Position numbers and translations under genes: made by a program. Of a stretch of DNA of 64,000 nucleotides, positions 18,832 to 30,332 are shown in pieces. Each line of letters starts with the position of its first letter. The first letter of the stretch is position 1. Source of the DNA: Chrysopilus asiliformis (taxonomy: Eukaryota; Arthropoda; Insecta; Diptera; Rhagionidae); the NCBI GenBank assembly GCA_964034945.1, contig OZ035960.1:26275487-26339486 (forward strand), given 5' to 3'. Under the pieces are notes generated by a model that saw nothing but the letters and a program-made list of their open reading frames with translations, ran no database searches and had not been told where the DNA came from.

Positions 18832-20145
18832 TTTATACCCGTATGGTAAAACCAAAGGGTATATTAGATTTGCCTTACCGTTTGTAACGCCAAGATCCCG
18901 TCATCACACACAGAAATGAATTACACCAGTGTGTTTAGAATGATAAAAATAATTAATTTCTGCATGTCCGTCCGTCTGTCCGTCTGTCTGTCCGTCCGTC
19001 TGTGGCGCGGATTTCGGGCGCACAGATTGAGCTAGAGACTTGAAATTTTACGCAGATTCGTTTTTCGTAAAATGCGAGGCTAAGTTCTTCATGGGCAAAA
19101 ATTGACCACGAACAAAATCGTTTTTGCGAATATCTCAAAAACAGTGCATCTTATCAAAAAAGTCCAAGAACAAAAGTTATTTAGGATATGATTCTACATA
19201 AAACTCCCATACATCAAAATCCGATTGGAATAAATTTTAAAAAATCTTATTGGAAAGTTTGACTTCAAAGTGGAATTTTGATACAACTGTTCGCCGTTCA
19301 CTTAAACTTCGAACATGCCATATCACCATTAGGGATGCCAACGATACCTCCATGTTGAACAGGCCGATATATCGAGGTATCGATGTTGCTATCCACGATG
19401 TTAGAACATTACTCTTTATAAAATTAGTAGAGAAACTAATTTTAGGACTAGAGGGACTAGTTTTTAGATAGATTTAATATAGCCATTTTACTTAAAGATT
19501 TGATTAAATTTTATTTGGTATCAATTTTCGGTTTCATCTTTCTACAAGATTTTGCAAAAAATACCAGAGTTAGCCATGAAATTTTACAGAGAAGTTTGGT
19601 CCTGATGTGGAAATCCGTTAACCGGAAGTAGACAAAACGGCGGCTTTTTTAAAAATATGCGGTTTTTTGCGATTTATTCCGAAACTAACCATTTTCCAGT
19701 AGTCTTATGTATTACAAAACTTGGAGACAATAAAATTTGCTACATTTATGTCTTTTACTAGAACTCCGTATCTCAAGCCGTTATGAAGATATGCCGGTAT
19801 TTAAAAAAAATAGTTTTTTGCGAATATCTCGAAAACTAACGGGTTTTTGGTGGTTCAACGTATAAGAAGAATTAAAACCGTGTTAATTCTACCTACGTGC
19901 ACTGCACCCACAGTAGAGCATCCGCCAGGTGGCTAAATTATTTATTAAATTAAACTTTTTCAAAACATCGAGGTATCGAGGTATCGATGTTTTCAGGACG
20001 ATGTTTTTTGACATCGATGTCGCCTTAAAAAAAACATCGATTTTCGATATATCGAGGTTTTATGAACGATGTTGCATCCCTAATCACCATACGGGTTTTC
20101 AATAATTGGCAGATTGGCAATTATAGATTTTGTTATGTTTTCATA
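18832..20145 (+). mobile_element. DINE-1-like element (family B), copy 2, interrupted by hAT
   Basis: It starts tatacccgtatggtaaaacc and has the (GTCC)n tract at about 18966-19003 and core attgagctagagacttgaaa at about 19026. Its 3' end accatacgggttttcaataa resumes at 20084 after the hAT insertion and finishes with the aattggcagattggcaatt hairpin near 20100-20125. Confidence 0.7.
19330..20082. mobile_element. hAT-type element inside the DINE-like copy
   Basis: 753 bp with inverted ends TAGGGATGC and GCATCCCTA, flanked by a perfect 8-bp target duplication ATCACCAT (19322-19329 and 20083-20090). Removing the element and one duplication restores the family B sequence seen at 6120-6135, which confirms the insertion. 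Inner ends carry tatatcgaggtatcgatg repeats on both sides. The interior contains family-E-like phrases (gaaaactaacgggtttttgg) and no recognisable transposase. Confidence 0.85.
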
Positions 20146-20373
20146 TAAAACTGTCGGAATAAATGCAAATTTTGACAACTTTTGCCAAATTTTGACAATT
20201 ATAGATTTTGTTATGTTTTCATATTTTGTTATGTCGGAATAAATGCAAATTTTGACAACTTTTGCTAAGTGAATTTATTCTGTGACAGAAGAATAAAATT
20301 CGCGGAATAAATTTTAAATAAAGTTCGTGGAGAAATTAAAAAAAAAATCGCAAGTACAAACGGGGCCGTCGAT

Positions 20374-21187
20374 ATACAGTCTAGATCGGCTCCACAAATA
20401 TAAGATGTGTATCAAGACACGGACCACGCTGCGCTGGGTTTATATCTCCCGAATCATAAGAAAAGGATTTCACACGTTTTCCTACCAAAACTGGAACTTT
20501 TGACTACATCTTAAAATTCTTGCAAAATATTTTATTCGGTAATTTTACAATGAAACGACTATATGAATAAATGATGTTTGAAATCAAAATAAACTTTTGT
20601 TATGGCGGCGGGGTTTTTCGTTGAGTTCCTGATTATTATGGCTTGCTTCATGTTTCCTTTAAAAAATAGTTGATATTGAAACTGGATGTACAAACAAAAA
20701 AAAACGCAAATAAAATTTAATCTGAAATATTTATTTACTCGTATTTTTATTACATGTATATATGTATCTCTTACTTGTTTTTTTTAAGTATGTATACGAC
20801 AGCAGACTTTACTTATATTAAATCAAATGAAATATATTTAATTTAAGAACAACAATTCCTCTTAATTGTTTTTAATTTATAACGTTTATATGGAAAAACA
20901 TCAATTTAACGATTATGTACAAAAAATTCTTGATTTTTCATTTATATTCTATTGTTTTTTTTAATGTAAAAGCAATCATATATAATTATAGCATATTTAT
21001 TGGGCTGGTCCTTATTTTTAAAGTTTTAAAACACTGTGTATCTCAAAAACTAGAGCTAATACAGCTAATCCACTGCCAGTTTCGGAATCAGCTTCACCAG
21101 ATTACCCAAACACTCAAATACCGAATGCACAGACAAAAAACAAAACTTTTTTTTCGGTCTGTGTAGTTCTATAAAATTTAATAAAAT
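20374..21187. other. Gene-free stretch
   Basis: No gene recognised. The short GC-richer piece at 20350-20500 does not read as a coding exon on either strand. Confidence 0.4.
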
Positions 21188-21783
21188 ATAATCACCCTCA
21201 TTTTGGAATACAATGTTGCGTTCAGTTGCGTTAGTTTGTTCGATAGAACAAAATTCGTATTCTTGAATTCGTTGCGTTTTAAGCAATGGTCACTTTGGTT
21301 CGCATAGCAAAACGTTGGCTTCTGCTCGATTTTTGCTATTCTGCGATTCGATCAAGTGACGTTTTGAGATTAAAATTACTCACTGCAATTTTCCCACATT
21401 TGGTGTTGTGCGTAATTTATTGTAAAAATGCAAGTTTGGTAAATATTTTTTGAAATTTGTAATTAGCTCAAATTTTTGATTGCAAGGATGAAGAAAAATC
21501 CGGACATCGCGAAAAGTCACTCAAAATTGTTTGGGGACAACGCATAAATGGAACTAAACAGGTTAGACTATCCATAAAAGACACCACAGCATATGTTGAG
21601 TGCATTTTCACTTCAAATTTTACAAAATAAATAGCAAATAAATTATTTAAAAAATTCCGCTAGTGTTTGACAATGAAAAGTGAGTTTACGATCACCTTCC
21701 AGAATACCGATTGAGTGACGAATCGAATCAACCGCGTTTGGTTTCACCTCTTAACTTATAGTATCCCAGAATGAGGGTGAATA
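21188..21783. mobile_element. Inverted-repeat element with possible coding relic
   Basis: The left end tataatcaccctcattttgg and the right end (in reverse catattcaccctcattctgg) share about 20 of 25 positions. Inside at about 21488 is a short plus-strand frame MKKNPDIAKSHSKLFGD, reminiscent of the Myb/SANT-like N-terminal part of proteins in some DNA transposons, soon closed by a stop. Superfamily not determined; the target duplication is unclear. Confidence 0.4.
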
Positions 21784-22291
21784 TGTATGCAATAACAAAT
21801 AAAAATTTAATCGAATTTCGCGACCTCTAAATATTAGTTTAAAATCGTTTAAATGTTATTTTTGTTCACCCCGGGTCGGACCATATAATTTGTTAGAAAC
21901 TAAATTCCTTAATATTTAAGGACCACCCTAATATATATGTTAAATTGTTTTATGTTTTGTGGGTTGGGCTGTTTTGATTCTATTCCATTCTCTTCTTAAA
22001 TTAAATAATATATTAATAACATTTTAAATCTCTACCTTAAAATTGCACAAAAGACATTTTCATCAATAATTATTATTTTGATTTAATTTTAAGTAGTTAT
22101 ATGTTTTGCGATAATTTAAAATTTTTAAATTCATGCGGGACGGTTGCGTTTAATTGGAATGTTTTTAAACTGTGCTCACAAAAAATGTCACCTTAGTTTT
22201 AATACGATAAACGATCAAAGAAAAATTCATATAAATAAGAAAAAAAAAACATAAAAGCAAAGTTAAAATACTAAACTTTTTATCTTTATAC

Positions 22292-22297
22292 TTTATT
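22292..22297 (-). terminator. Candidate poly(A) signal of caudal
   Basis: AATAAA on the minus strand about 260 bp past the caudal stop codon. Other AT-rich variants lie nearby, so this is only a candidate. Confidence 0.35.
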
Positions 22298-22555
22298 TTG
22301 ATTGAAAGGCTCATTCTGGCTAATTACGCCATCGCGAAATTAATTTTCTTTTAAATCCACCTGCTGATGATTTCATAATGCTACTGATGGTAAAGGAGCT
22401 CATTACTCAGTCTATACCCTAAATAACGTCAAATTCTTTTGGTTGATCAATTTTCATAAAAAATCTCATTACTTAATTTTTTTTTCTAAATTTTTTTTGT
22501 TATCGTTTTCGTTTTTTTTTTTTTAATTTTAAATTTAAATCTAATTTTCACATCA

Positions 22556-23031
22556 TCACATGGAAACTGGTCCGGCACTTGTGGGCGTGGACACTTGTGA
22601 ATGTGGATGGTGCAGATGATGTTGAGGCGGCGGGGGCGGTGCACCTATATGATGTAAGACTGGATGATGTAGGGACATTGGAGGCATTCCCATTGCCATT
22701 GAACTCATTTGGTGCAGCGGATGCTGAAGATGAAGGCTACTGCCATCTAATTTCGGTTTGTTGTCTAGCATACTAACGATACTGCCTGGCGAACTGTGCT
22801 GTCCCAAACCAGAGCTTAGGGGATCATCGCGCTTTTTAGTTTGTTTGCGCTCCTTAGCACGGCGATTTTGGAACCATATTTTTACCTGCCGCTCGGATAG
22901 CTGCAACGTTTGGGCAAGTTCGGTTTTGCGTCGGATGGTTATGTATCTTGACGTGTGATATTCCTTTTCTAATTCTAAACGTTGAAAATCTGTGTATACA
23001 ACGCGATATTTGTCCTTAGTCCTAGTTTTGC
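22556..23031 (-). CDS. cad: caudal, exon 2: homeodomain and C-terminus
   Basis: Caudal/Cdx is a nuclear homeodomain transcription factor that patterns the posterior embryo and gut. This exon begins after acceptor TTTTTCAG with GC, completing the Gly codon started by the single G at the end of exon 1 (57092). The homeodomain follows at once: [60 protein letters not shown], with Gln at homeodomain position 50 and the Caudal-specific [11 protein letters not shown] tail. The C-terminal 95 residues are Pro/His/Met-rich ([20 protein letters not shown]) and end GPVSM. The CDS totals 1062 bp, 353 residues, or 350 if translation starts at the second Met. The separation from exon 1 by 34 kb of intron is exceptional. 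Confidence 0.97.
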
Positions 23032-23235
23032 CTGAAAAATTAAAAAAAAAACGAAAAATTAGTAAAAAATTGAAATAGTTTCAAATATCTAATTATTAAC
23101 TAAAGAGTTTTTTTTAATAAACAAATTAATTTGTATTTTGTTTCAATGAGTATGGTTTTGAATTTTTATATTATTCTTGTACAGTCCTCAGGGGCTGTCT
23201 ATAAAATACGTAACGCTAATACTAAGCTTTTGAAC

Positions 23236-23252
23236 CCCCCCCCCCCCCCCTC
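23236..23252. repeat. Poly-C run
   Basis: An almost pure run of about 17 C, part of a larger pyrimidine tract, about 200 bp into the 3' end of the caudal intron. Confidence 0.8.
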
Positions 23253-23599
23253 CGCCCCCTCCACTTCCATTGTGCGAAATTTTCGAGAGCTAGTTGGACA
23301 AAATTCATACGTCCAAAATCTACTAACTAAAAGTCTGAAATATTCACGACGTGCTCCATTTTCGGGGTCGCTGTTCACGAATCTGTTGTTCGAAAACGGG
23401 AGGTCCTGTAAGGAAAACGCAAATATTCCTGTGCCCATTTTGCTCGGAAAAACTGGGTTTTCGAGGTAGTTGATCACCTCAGATTCGTATTCGTAATCAG
23501 TGACTTTTTAACCATAGTACCATTTTAGCTAATTTAATTTAATAAAAATTATATGATCCGCCATCTTGTAAAAATATTTTTGTAATTTGAACCTCAGAT

Positions 23600-24310
23600 T
23601 CGTAATCAGCGAAAAACCCCACAATATCCATTATCACCGACAAAATTGTGGCCAATATTATTCTCATCTCATACAATGAACCACCAAAAGACCGTTAGTT
23701 TTCGAGACAATCGCACAAAAATGTTCTTTTTTAAATAACGGTATATCTTAATACGGAAAGTGTAGAAAAATTTATTATCTTCAACTTTTGTCATATATAA
23801 GACTACTGAAAAATGCATAGTTTCAGAGTAAACAGCAGAAAACGATATTACGATTTTAAAAAGCCGCCATTTTGGTTACTTAACAGGATCAAACATGCCT
23901 GTAAAATTTCATGACTCTAGCTCAATTACACAGAAAAAAACAATTATGTAGGTATTATTTACAAAATGGGTTTAACAAAAAAAAAATCGTAAATATTACT
24001 GAAGTTTTGTATATACTTCGTAATATTAACAAATTTTAGTAACTATACGAAAAAATATTTGTTAATATTACGAAGTATATACAAAACTTCAGTAATATTT
24101 ACGAATTTTTTTTTTGTTAAACCCATTTTGTAAATAATACAAAATTATTTTTTTCTGTGTAGTTTTTGAGAAATGACAGACTGACAGACAAAAAGACATT
24201 TTTGTAACTTTTGACTCGGGAGTGCTCGGGAAATGTTTTTTAGGCACAATAAGGAGGTAGAAATTTTTTATAAACACAATACTTTCTTATGCTTCGTATT
24301 AGAAAGTAAA
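23600..24310 (-). repeat. Family E repeat copy with foldback insertion
   Basis: It shares ordered phrases with 49740-50430: accgttagttttcgagacaa, ttcaacttttgtcatatata, gccgccattttggttact, tcatgactctagctcaatta, gacagactgacagacaaaa and the 3' tail acttcgtattagaaag. The rolling core (ctctagctcaatta) is next to a short GTCT-type tract in reverse orientation. A foldback element (23929-24159) interrupts it. Confidence 0.65.
23929..24159. mobile_element. Near-perfect foldback MITE, TA target
   Basis: 231 bp made of two arms of about 104 bp that are almost exact reverse complements (outer ends CACAGAAAAAAA and TTTTTTTCTGTG) around a spacer of about 24 bp. TA flanks both ends (23927-23928 and 24160-24161). 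Removing it restores the family E phrase ctcaattagtttttgag seen at 50095, which proves the boundaries. Confidence 0.85.
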
Positions 24311-26172
24311 ATATACAATAGTCAGTGATGGAATTCAAATGAATAATAAGCACTAAATTAGTTTACCACACTCAGAAAAATTGAGTAGAATTCGTGACTT
24401 GGGTACCTGTATTTTAGCTAATAATTATAACGAACTTTTTTTAAAATCCAATAAGTAACTTTCAGCGAAAGGTGAGTGAGTACCTTTCTGAACTGCAAAT
24501 CATATTTACTTCAATCAGAAATTATTTCTAGTCAATTATCAGAATAAATTGTTATATTATCCATCCATAAATCAATTAAACAATCAAAAACATAAATTAA
24601 GCCTTGACCAGAACTTTTTCTAGCTCCAAATCTAAATATATAGACTAGGAAAAACCTTGATTTTTCTGTGGAGTCAATAAATGTTGGAACTCAATAAATC
24701 TTCGGCATTATTTGGCCATATTCCTTATTTAATGTCTTCAATTCAAGTAAAAAAAATTACTTATCTATGCGTTTATGCATAAACAGTTGTTTTACAAACA
24801 ACAACAGAAACACCAACAACAAAACTTATCTTGGATATAGCTTTAAACAGACGGAAAAAAAAATTTGAAAAAATAAGCAAAGACCAAGATATTTTTTTTC
24901 ATGCCTTGTATCTAATCCAAATTCCGTCGGCGGACTTTTTAGTTTCTCTGTTCTAGATTAATGGAAACGACGTGTTAAACATGGTATTTTAGGTATAGGA
25001 TACATGAATAACCGGTAAATTTGTAGGGGTGTAGTTACTATATGTAAAACGAGACATCTGACATGTATTCTTTTTATCAGTATCTAAGTTAGAAAAAAAA
25101 ATTCACCCGAAATCAAATAATTGGACGACGTTGTGGTTTTTCAAGAAAAACAAATCCAAATTTCATTGTGTTGAAATGTTGTTGCTATGCAAATAATTGG
25201 TTTTATGATAAAAAGTAATTCTTTTTCTCCATACCTTCCTCCATCAAAGAGATTTGATTCGACAGAAGAAGAAAAGTTGAAATACAACGAGCGATGCGGT
25301 ATTTTACGTAATTTCGTCTGTACTTTGGGCAAATATTTTAGGGTATTAATGACAAACGGATTTCTTCAATAGCACTCTAGCAAATAAAATAAAACAATTA
25401 TATTTTATCTATTTGGTTGAAATTTTAAAAGCAATTAAATCGTCCAACTCATCGTCTAGTCTATATTTGATATCTGTTTTGATGTGTAATAATCACCGCC
25501 AAAAGAACATTAAAAAAAAAGCATACATCAAGTCGAAAAATTGCGGTGTTTTTAATTACAAGTTTAAGGACCATATAAAACGGCAATGATATCAAGTAGA
25601 TAATTATAATTAAGACACTCTTCAGTTTTATGTTCGATGCTTAAGAATACTGTCAATATTTATTTCAATTGCCAATTTATTGTGGAGACGTTTTGGAGAC
25701 GTAAAAGTCACATTTCTGTATAAAGTTACCCTTTATTATACCCCTAAAAGGGGTATTTCGGATATTCGAATTCGGGCCCGTTTCCAAAAGTGATAATCAC
25801 TTATCGAAGTTTTCGAGTTGTTCACATCAAAGCGACCGCCACCACATATACTATCGTTAATCTCATTTGATAAGGTTTGAAGCCAATGCCATAAGCGTAT
25901 GATTTGATAACGGCACAACAACAAAAGCAATAGCGACACCAACAAAAATCTAATGACATTTAACGAAAAAGCGCGATATGTGTAAAAATAAACTGGCAAT
26001 AATGTCTTTGGATATAGAGAAATGATTATTTGTTGATATTATCCATGATATTCGGGATTAGTTTTTAAGAAATGCCCAACATTGAGTTTTGTATTGTCGG
26101 CATAGGGTAAACTTACTCTAAATGCCAGTTAATGTGCATTGGGCTTAAATCCTTCGAACGGTTGAGTTTTCG
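24311..26172. other. Largely non-repetitive intronic stretch
   Basis: No gene or complete element recognised. A short palindromic head tatacccctaaaaggggtat at about 25737-25757 resembles the start of DINE-like elements, without the rest. Confidence 0.4.
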
Positions 26173-26400
26173 ATGGAATTTGATCGATCGATTGAGCTTC
26201 GAAAAGGTGGCGAACGCAATATCAAAGATCCGTTTAAAGCTTCTATCAACAAATTGATTTTTGACAATATGAAATGGGATTTTATTCAAAATCTATTGAA
26301 ACCCTTTGATGTTAAGCGAAACGAGAAAAATTATGAAATTCATTCATCATTTCCGGAAAACCAGGGAGTTAACTGGCATAGAAGGGTACTCAGATATTAA
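26173..26400 (+). other. Unrecognised 75-codon open frame
   Basis: This reads MEFDRSIELRKGGERNIKDP and onward, charged and hydrophilic, closed by TAA at 26400. Composition is somewhat protein-like, but there is no recognisable domain and no evident splice or promoter context. It ends just before a LINE fragment, so it may be mobile-element debris. Confidence 0.2.
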
Positions 26401-26507
26401 ATTTCTGTTTCGGTTTGTAAATTACAAAATTCCTTAGCCATTGCCATTATCCACTTTTATTTAAGCTATTCATTGCTATTCTGGAATCCGAAGGTCAATT
26501 AATATTC

Positions 26508-26820
26508 TCTCTTTCTCTCGGCGCTACAACCGGTTTCCGTATAGTTGGCCTGCCGCAATGTCTTTCGCCAGAGGTCCTGGTCGCGTGCCGATGTCCTCCA
26601 GTTCTGCATCCCAATTCTCTTCGCGTCCTGGTCAATGCCGTCTTGCCATCTGAGGTTGGGTCTTCCTCGTCACCGTTTTGTTAATAATCTACCACAGAAG
26701 ACTTTCCAAGCCGGATCACTTTCACTCGTTCGAGTGACATGACCAGCCCACCGGAGTTTGTTGAGTCTTATGAGCTTGACTACGGGCACGTCTTGATATC
26801 TCTCATAGACCTTCTGGTAT
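26508..26820 (-). pseudogene. LINE C-terminal fragment
   Basis: The minus strand reads VYERYQDVPVVKLIRLNKLR, WAGHVTRTSESDPAWKVF, one stop, RGRPNLRWQDGIDQDAKRIG, MQNWRTSARDQDLWRKTLRQ. The LRWAGHVxR...RGRPxLRWxDGxxxDA...NWRxxAxDRxxWR signature is the typical C-terminal end of insect LINE reverse-transcriptase polyproteins. A single in-frame stop and missing 5' parts mark a dead, 5'-truncated copy. Confidence 0.8.
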
Positions 26821-27107
26821 TATGAAATTTGCAACGAGTAATTCTACCCTCAAAACGGTGCTAGATCATACGCTATCGAACAGAAGTGAAATGCAGCGGA
26901 GTCAAGAATCAAAATTATGGGGAAATCGAACAAACTTAACGCTACTTCGGATTCCAGAATAGGCGTGATTATAATATATTTCGTTTTTATCTGTTTTTTA
27001 CTTTTTTGATCTGTGAAAACGAATTTGTAACGTTTTTAATAGAAAAAATGTATCTGTGGCCTTTGCTTCTTCAGCAACTTTTTAAGTAAGTGTCATATAG
27101 TATTAGA

Positions 27108-27300
27108 AGCCGTTTACATTAGCGAATTTTTCTGGAATTTTGTCCGCAATTTTTATTCATTTATTGCAGAAGAAGTTCACGTAGAAAAAGTTCTCAGAAT
27201 TTGAATCTATTCCGGCGGTTTTCTACCAAAATATTCGAGTTACAGTGTCTTTCAGGAAGAAATTTTAGAATTTTGTGTTGTACATGTTACAACTAATTAA
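27108..27300 (+). mobile_element. Family F fragment
   Basis: Phrases ccgtttacattagcgaattt, tttattcatttattgcagaa, tttgaatctattccggcggt and gtgtctttcaggaagaaatt match 60150-60320 and 36160-36320. The 3' terminus is missing. Confidence 0.5.
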
Positions 27301-27339
27301 TGAAAAAAATTTAAACCTAATCCAATTGAAAAAATAATG

Positions 27340-27720
27340 AAAATTTTAACTAAAAGGTGAGTCGATAACTAATTGAGGTAAAAACTTTAAATTTGTCCCA
27401 GAACTGTCTTTTACTAAGAGTTAAACTTCGTCCGAAACCTTCCCCATACAAGTAGCCAAGCTTTTTGAAACTTTCTCGAAAACGGTTCATTTTTTTCAAT
27501 TGTTTAGACAAGAAATGTTTAGAATACGAGTCTACATAACTCTGCCATACATCGAAATTCAATCGGACTCCAGCTTTTCCGTCCCTCATACGAATGGGAA
27601 ACGCTTTCGCAATCTTCTCAAAAACGGTTCATTTGGGAGGAGGATAAAAGCTTTCGAGTGCAAAAAAAACCGCGCAAAATTGATTAGGGTTTGCTGGTAG
27701 AAGAAGTCGACAGTAAAAAA
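27340..27720. repeat. Degenerate family D fragment
   Basis: It shares phrases with the 3' half of D elements (tctcgaaaacggttcat, tacataactctgccatacat, caatcggactcc), but lacks the microsatellite and both ends. Confidence 0.4.
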
Positions 27721-29015
27721 AAGGTTAAAAACAACTGTAAAAACTATCCCTTCCCATTATGATTAAATTTGGTTCTGAGAGTCCTAGAATCAATCGCTGT
27801 CCGAAAAGAAATCTTGGCTCCGGGCCTGTACAGAGCGGTTAGAAATGATATAAATAGACCTTGCGTTTGATATGAAACTTGCCTCTACAAACTTTCGAGG
27901 TCCTATAGCTCGTTATTTTTGTCCCCAGAACCTCGGCGATTCCGCGATTTTCTACCTACTCCCGAATCGCGGCTTTCTGATATACTTGTTTAAATACTTT
28001 ACATTGAAAGCCTAATAGTAATTTTAATTATTGGGAGTGCACAGTTATTGCAGACATCCCACTCAGAATTTATTTTGAATAATCTTTTATCCGAATACCA
28101 AATGTGATAAGAAAGAATAATAAAACACTTATTTTTTGTGATTCTATTTCATTCGATTGATAAAAAGCGTATTTAAATTTTATGACATTTTCAACAAACA
28201 AACAATAATATGACGTATTGAAAAGCCAACGACATTTTATTAACTTTAAACATATTAAGCTAGTATCGTGATATTCCAATTCCAGATTAACCCAGGACTG
28301 TGATCATATAAATCACAGCAGACCAATAAATTTTAGGATTTTTAAATTAATATTACTATAATGGCCCATAAAGGCATTTCACCGATCAATTTTACATTTC
28401 ATTACTTTACCACATCTTACACCAATAAATACCATCAGTAAATGGCGGTATATATCGTTCATAGCCTCATTGGGGATTATCGTTTATAGCTTTACAATTC
28501 AACATTGTTATGAGTGCAAATCGAGGGCTGTCAAAATGAAAAATTATGAGAAGTTATCTGAAATCGATATACAAAAATTCTGAGTACATTTATTTGAGGT
28601 CGGACAATCTTATCAATCAATGACCAAGTATTATGAATAAAAAAATTTGTTTCAATACATGCGCATACGTTTTAGCCACGCGCATGTATTTTTCGCCGAT
28701 TATGTAAAATTTTAAATGATCTTAAAAGGTATATAACTTTTAAAATATTTAAAATGCAACACGAAGAGACATTTGATTAGATGATTTTAACGCTAAATTT
28801 TGTTCGTGATTAATTGAGGCTATCAGAGCAAAAGAGGCCCAACCCACATAATCGAGTTTTTGCAGCTTTTCCACTTTTGTATTATTATTGACTGTAAATT
28901 TTTGGAAAAAAAATTTCTGTGGAAATGTTCTTTTGTGCATCCAAACAGTTTTATCTAAAAACTCACTCGCAATAGTCATTCAAACACAAAAAAATTCACG
29001 ATTTCGACATGTGGG
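27721..29015. other. Intronic stretch with no recognised feature
   Basis: No gene or repeat boundary that I can support. Confidence 0.35.
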
Positions 29016-29335
29016 TTAAGCTAGCATCAGACGAGCACACAAAACCTTAACACGTGTGATGACTGACGTAATTTTGACGTCACAAAATTGTAACACCAGT
29101 TAACACCGTCTGATAACTTAAATTGTGACAGAATTTTTGTTTACACACCGTGTGATAACCTGTGTTACGACAATTTTTTTGACGTGTGTTAAACGAATTT
29201 TACCTCCGTCTGATAACCCTGTGTAAAACGTGGTATGTGTGATGACCTTTTTCGGTCTGTGTTAAGACTGTGGGAAAATGTCCCAATGTGTAAACTGGCA
29301 TGAATTCGTGCCATTTCACACGCACTGTGTTATAG

Positions 29336-29572
29336 CTAATATCTTAAAAATGGTACATCTTATCAAAAAAGTGCAAGAACAAAAGTTGTTTAGGATATGA
29401 TTCTACATAAAACTCCCATACATCAAAATCCGATTCGGAGAATTTTTAAAAAATCTGATTGAAAAGTTTGACTTCAAAGTGGAATTTTGATACAACTGTT
29501 CGCTGTTCGATTAAACTTCAAATAATGCCATATCACCAAACGGGTTTTCAATTATAGTTTTTGTTATGTTTC
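29336..29572 (+). mobile_element. DINE-like 3' fragment inside the Harbinger element
   Basis: Matches family B from atatctcaaaaacggtgcat (here with substitutions) through tttgacttcaaagtggaatt to the 3' end cgggttttcaattatag...tttgttatgttt. It abuts the truncated transposase frame at about 29573. Confidence 0.65.
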
Positions 29573-29584
29573 TATCTGCGACTT

Positions 29585-29840
29585 CACCAATTGTTAGCAA
29601 ATTATCGAATTGACCGACCGACATTCGTAAGAAATTCCGATACAATTCGGGTTCTTCAGAGCGCAATTCCACCATCAATTTGGCAAAGAAACCCTCCTTC
29701 TCGCAACGCGACACTCAATCCTTTGTCCAACAACTGCGCTTTCGACCCATTGACTCGTCGTCGTCGTCGTCACTGCTTTCCACAATATAGGCTGCCAAAA
29801 TCGCCATATCCATCATCTCCTCATATTTCCTTTTTGACAT
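29585..29840 (-). pseudogene. N-terminal piece of a Harbinger transposase
   Basis: Starts MSKRKYEEMMDMAILAAYIV, passes an Asp run, has one in-frame stop after RSCWTKD, and resumes SRCEKEGFFAKLMVELRSEE then PELYRNFLRMSVGQFDNLL. The ELRxEDPELYRNFLRMS...FDxLL segment is a strong Harbinger-transposase N-terminal signature. The DDE domain is absent, cut off at the DINE-like junction. Confidence 0.8.
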
Positions 29841-30332
29841 TTTAATTTTATTTTATTTTTCTTCACAAATTGAAAATACCGCTCAATTGCTTGTCAAAAT
29901 GACCGAGGAAAGTACACAAAATGTCAGAGAGCTATCACACCGTCTGATAGCAAATCAGTGTGTCAGACGATTTCGACGGCTGTCACACGTCTTCCATGAT
30001 CACACCTTTTGAGACGTTTCACTCCGTCTGATAACTACTCAATCTGCGTCACACAGTGTGTAATTGTGTGACAAAATTTCGTGGGAAGACTAGCGACGTT
30101 AACACGTTTTGGGACAAAAATCCGACTGTGTGGAAAAAAATTTCACACCGTCTGATAACAACACATTTCAAGTGTAAGGACGTGTCGTGTCAGATGTGTT
30201 TGAAATGTGTTTTGAGTTTTTTTCGTGGCGTCAGTCATCACACGTGTTAAGGTTTTGTGTGCTCGTCTGATGCTAGCTTTAGGCCATTCTTGCCCTCAAC
30301 GCCTCAATTCAACTAAGGACTGATAGTATTTT

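Larger units (their letters stand above)
18708..20373 (-). mobile_element. Family F element (outermost shell of a triple nest)
   Basis: Bases 18708-18831 and 20146-20373 together form one family F element in reverse orientation, as judged from the copy at 60137-60388 (shared phrases tttacactacgacagaaaat, aaattttgacaacttttgct, gaatttattctg, and an end acggggcc). It is split by the DINE-like copy at 18832-20145, which is in turn split by a hAT element. The 3' side has a small internal duplication (aataaatgcaaattttgaca twice). Confidence 0.65.
29019..30278. mobile_element. PIF/Harbinger-type element with 50-bp perfect inverted ends
   Basis: 1260 bp. The first and last 50 bp are exact reverse complements (starting AGCTAGCATCAGACGAGCAC). 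TTA flanks both sides (29016-29018 and 30279-30281), the Harbinger target duplication. Variants of the motif ccgtctgataac recur at about 29106, 29154, 29205, 29941, 30024 and 30148, clustered near both ends like transposase-binding subterminal repeats. The interior holds a broken Harbinger transposase start and a DINE-like 3' fragment. Confidence 0.88.

Noticed and set aside
25737..25757. Rho-independent-style terminator hairpin tatacccctaaaaggggtat
   Set aside because: Eukaryotic context; more likely the palindromic head of a DINE-like fragment or chance.
29719..30281. CRISPR-like array from repeated gtctgataac motifs
   Set aside because: Spacing is irregular, both orientations occur, and the motifs sit inside a transposon with inverted ends in a eukaryotic genome.
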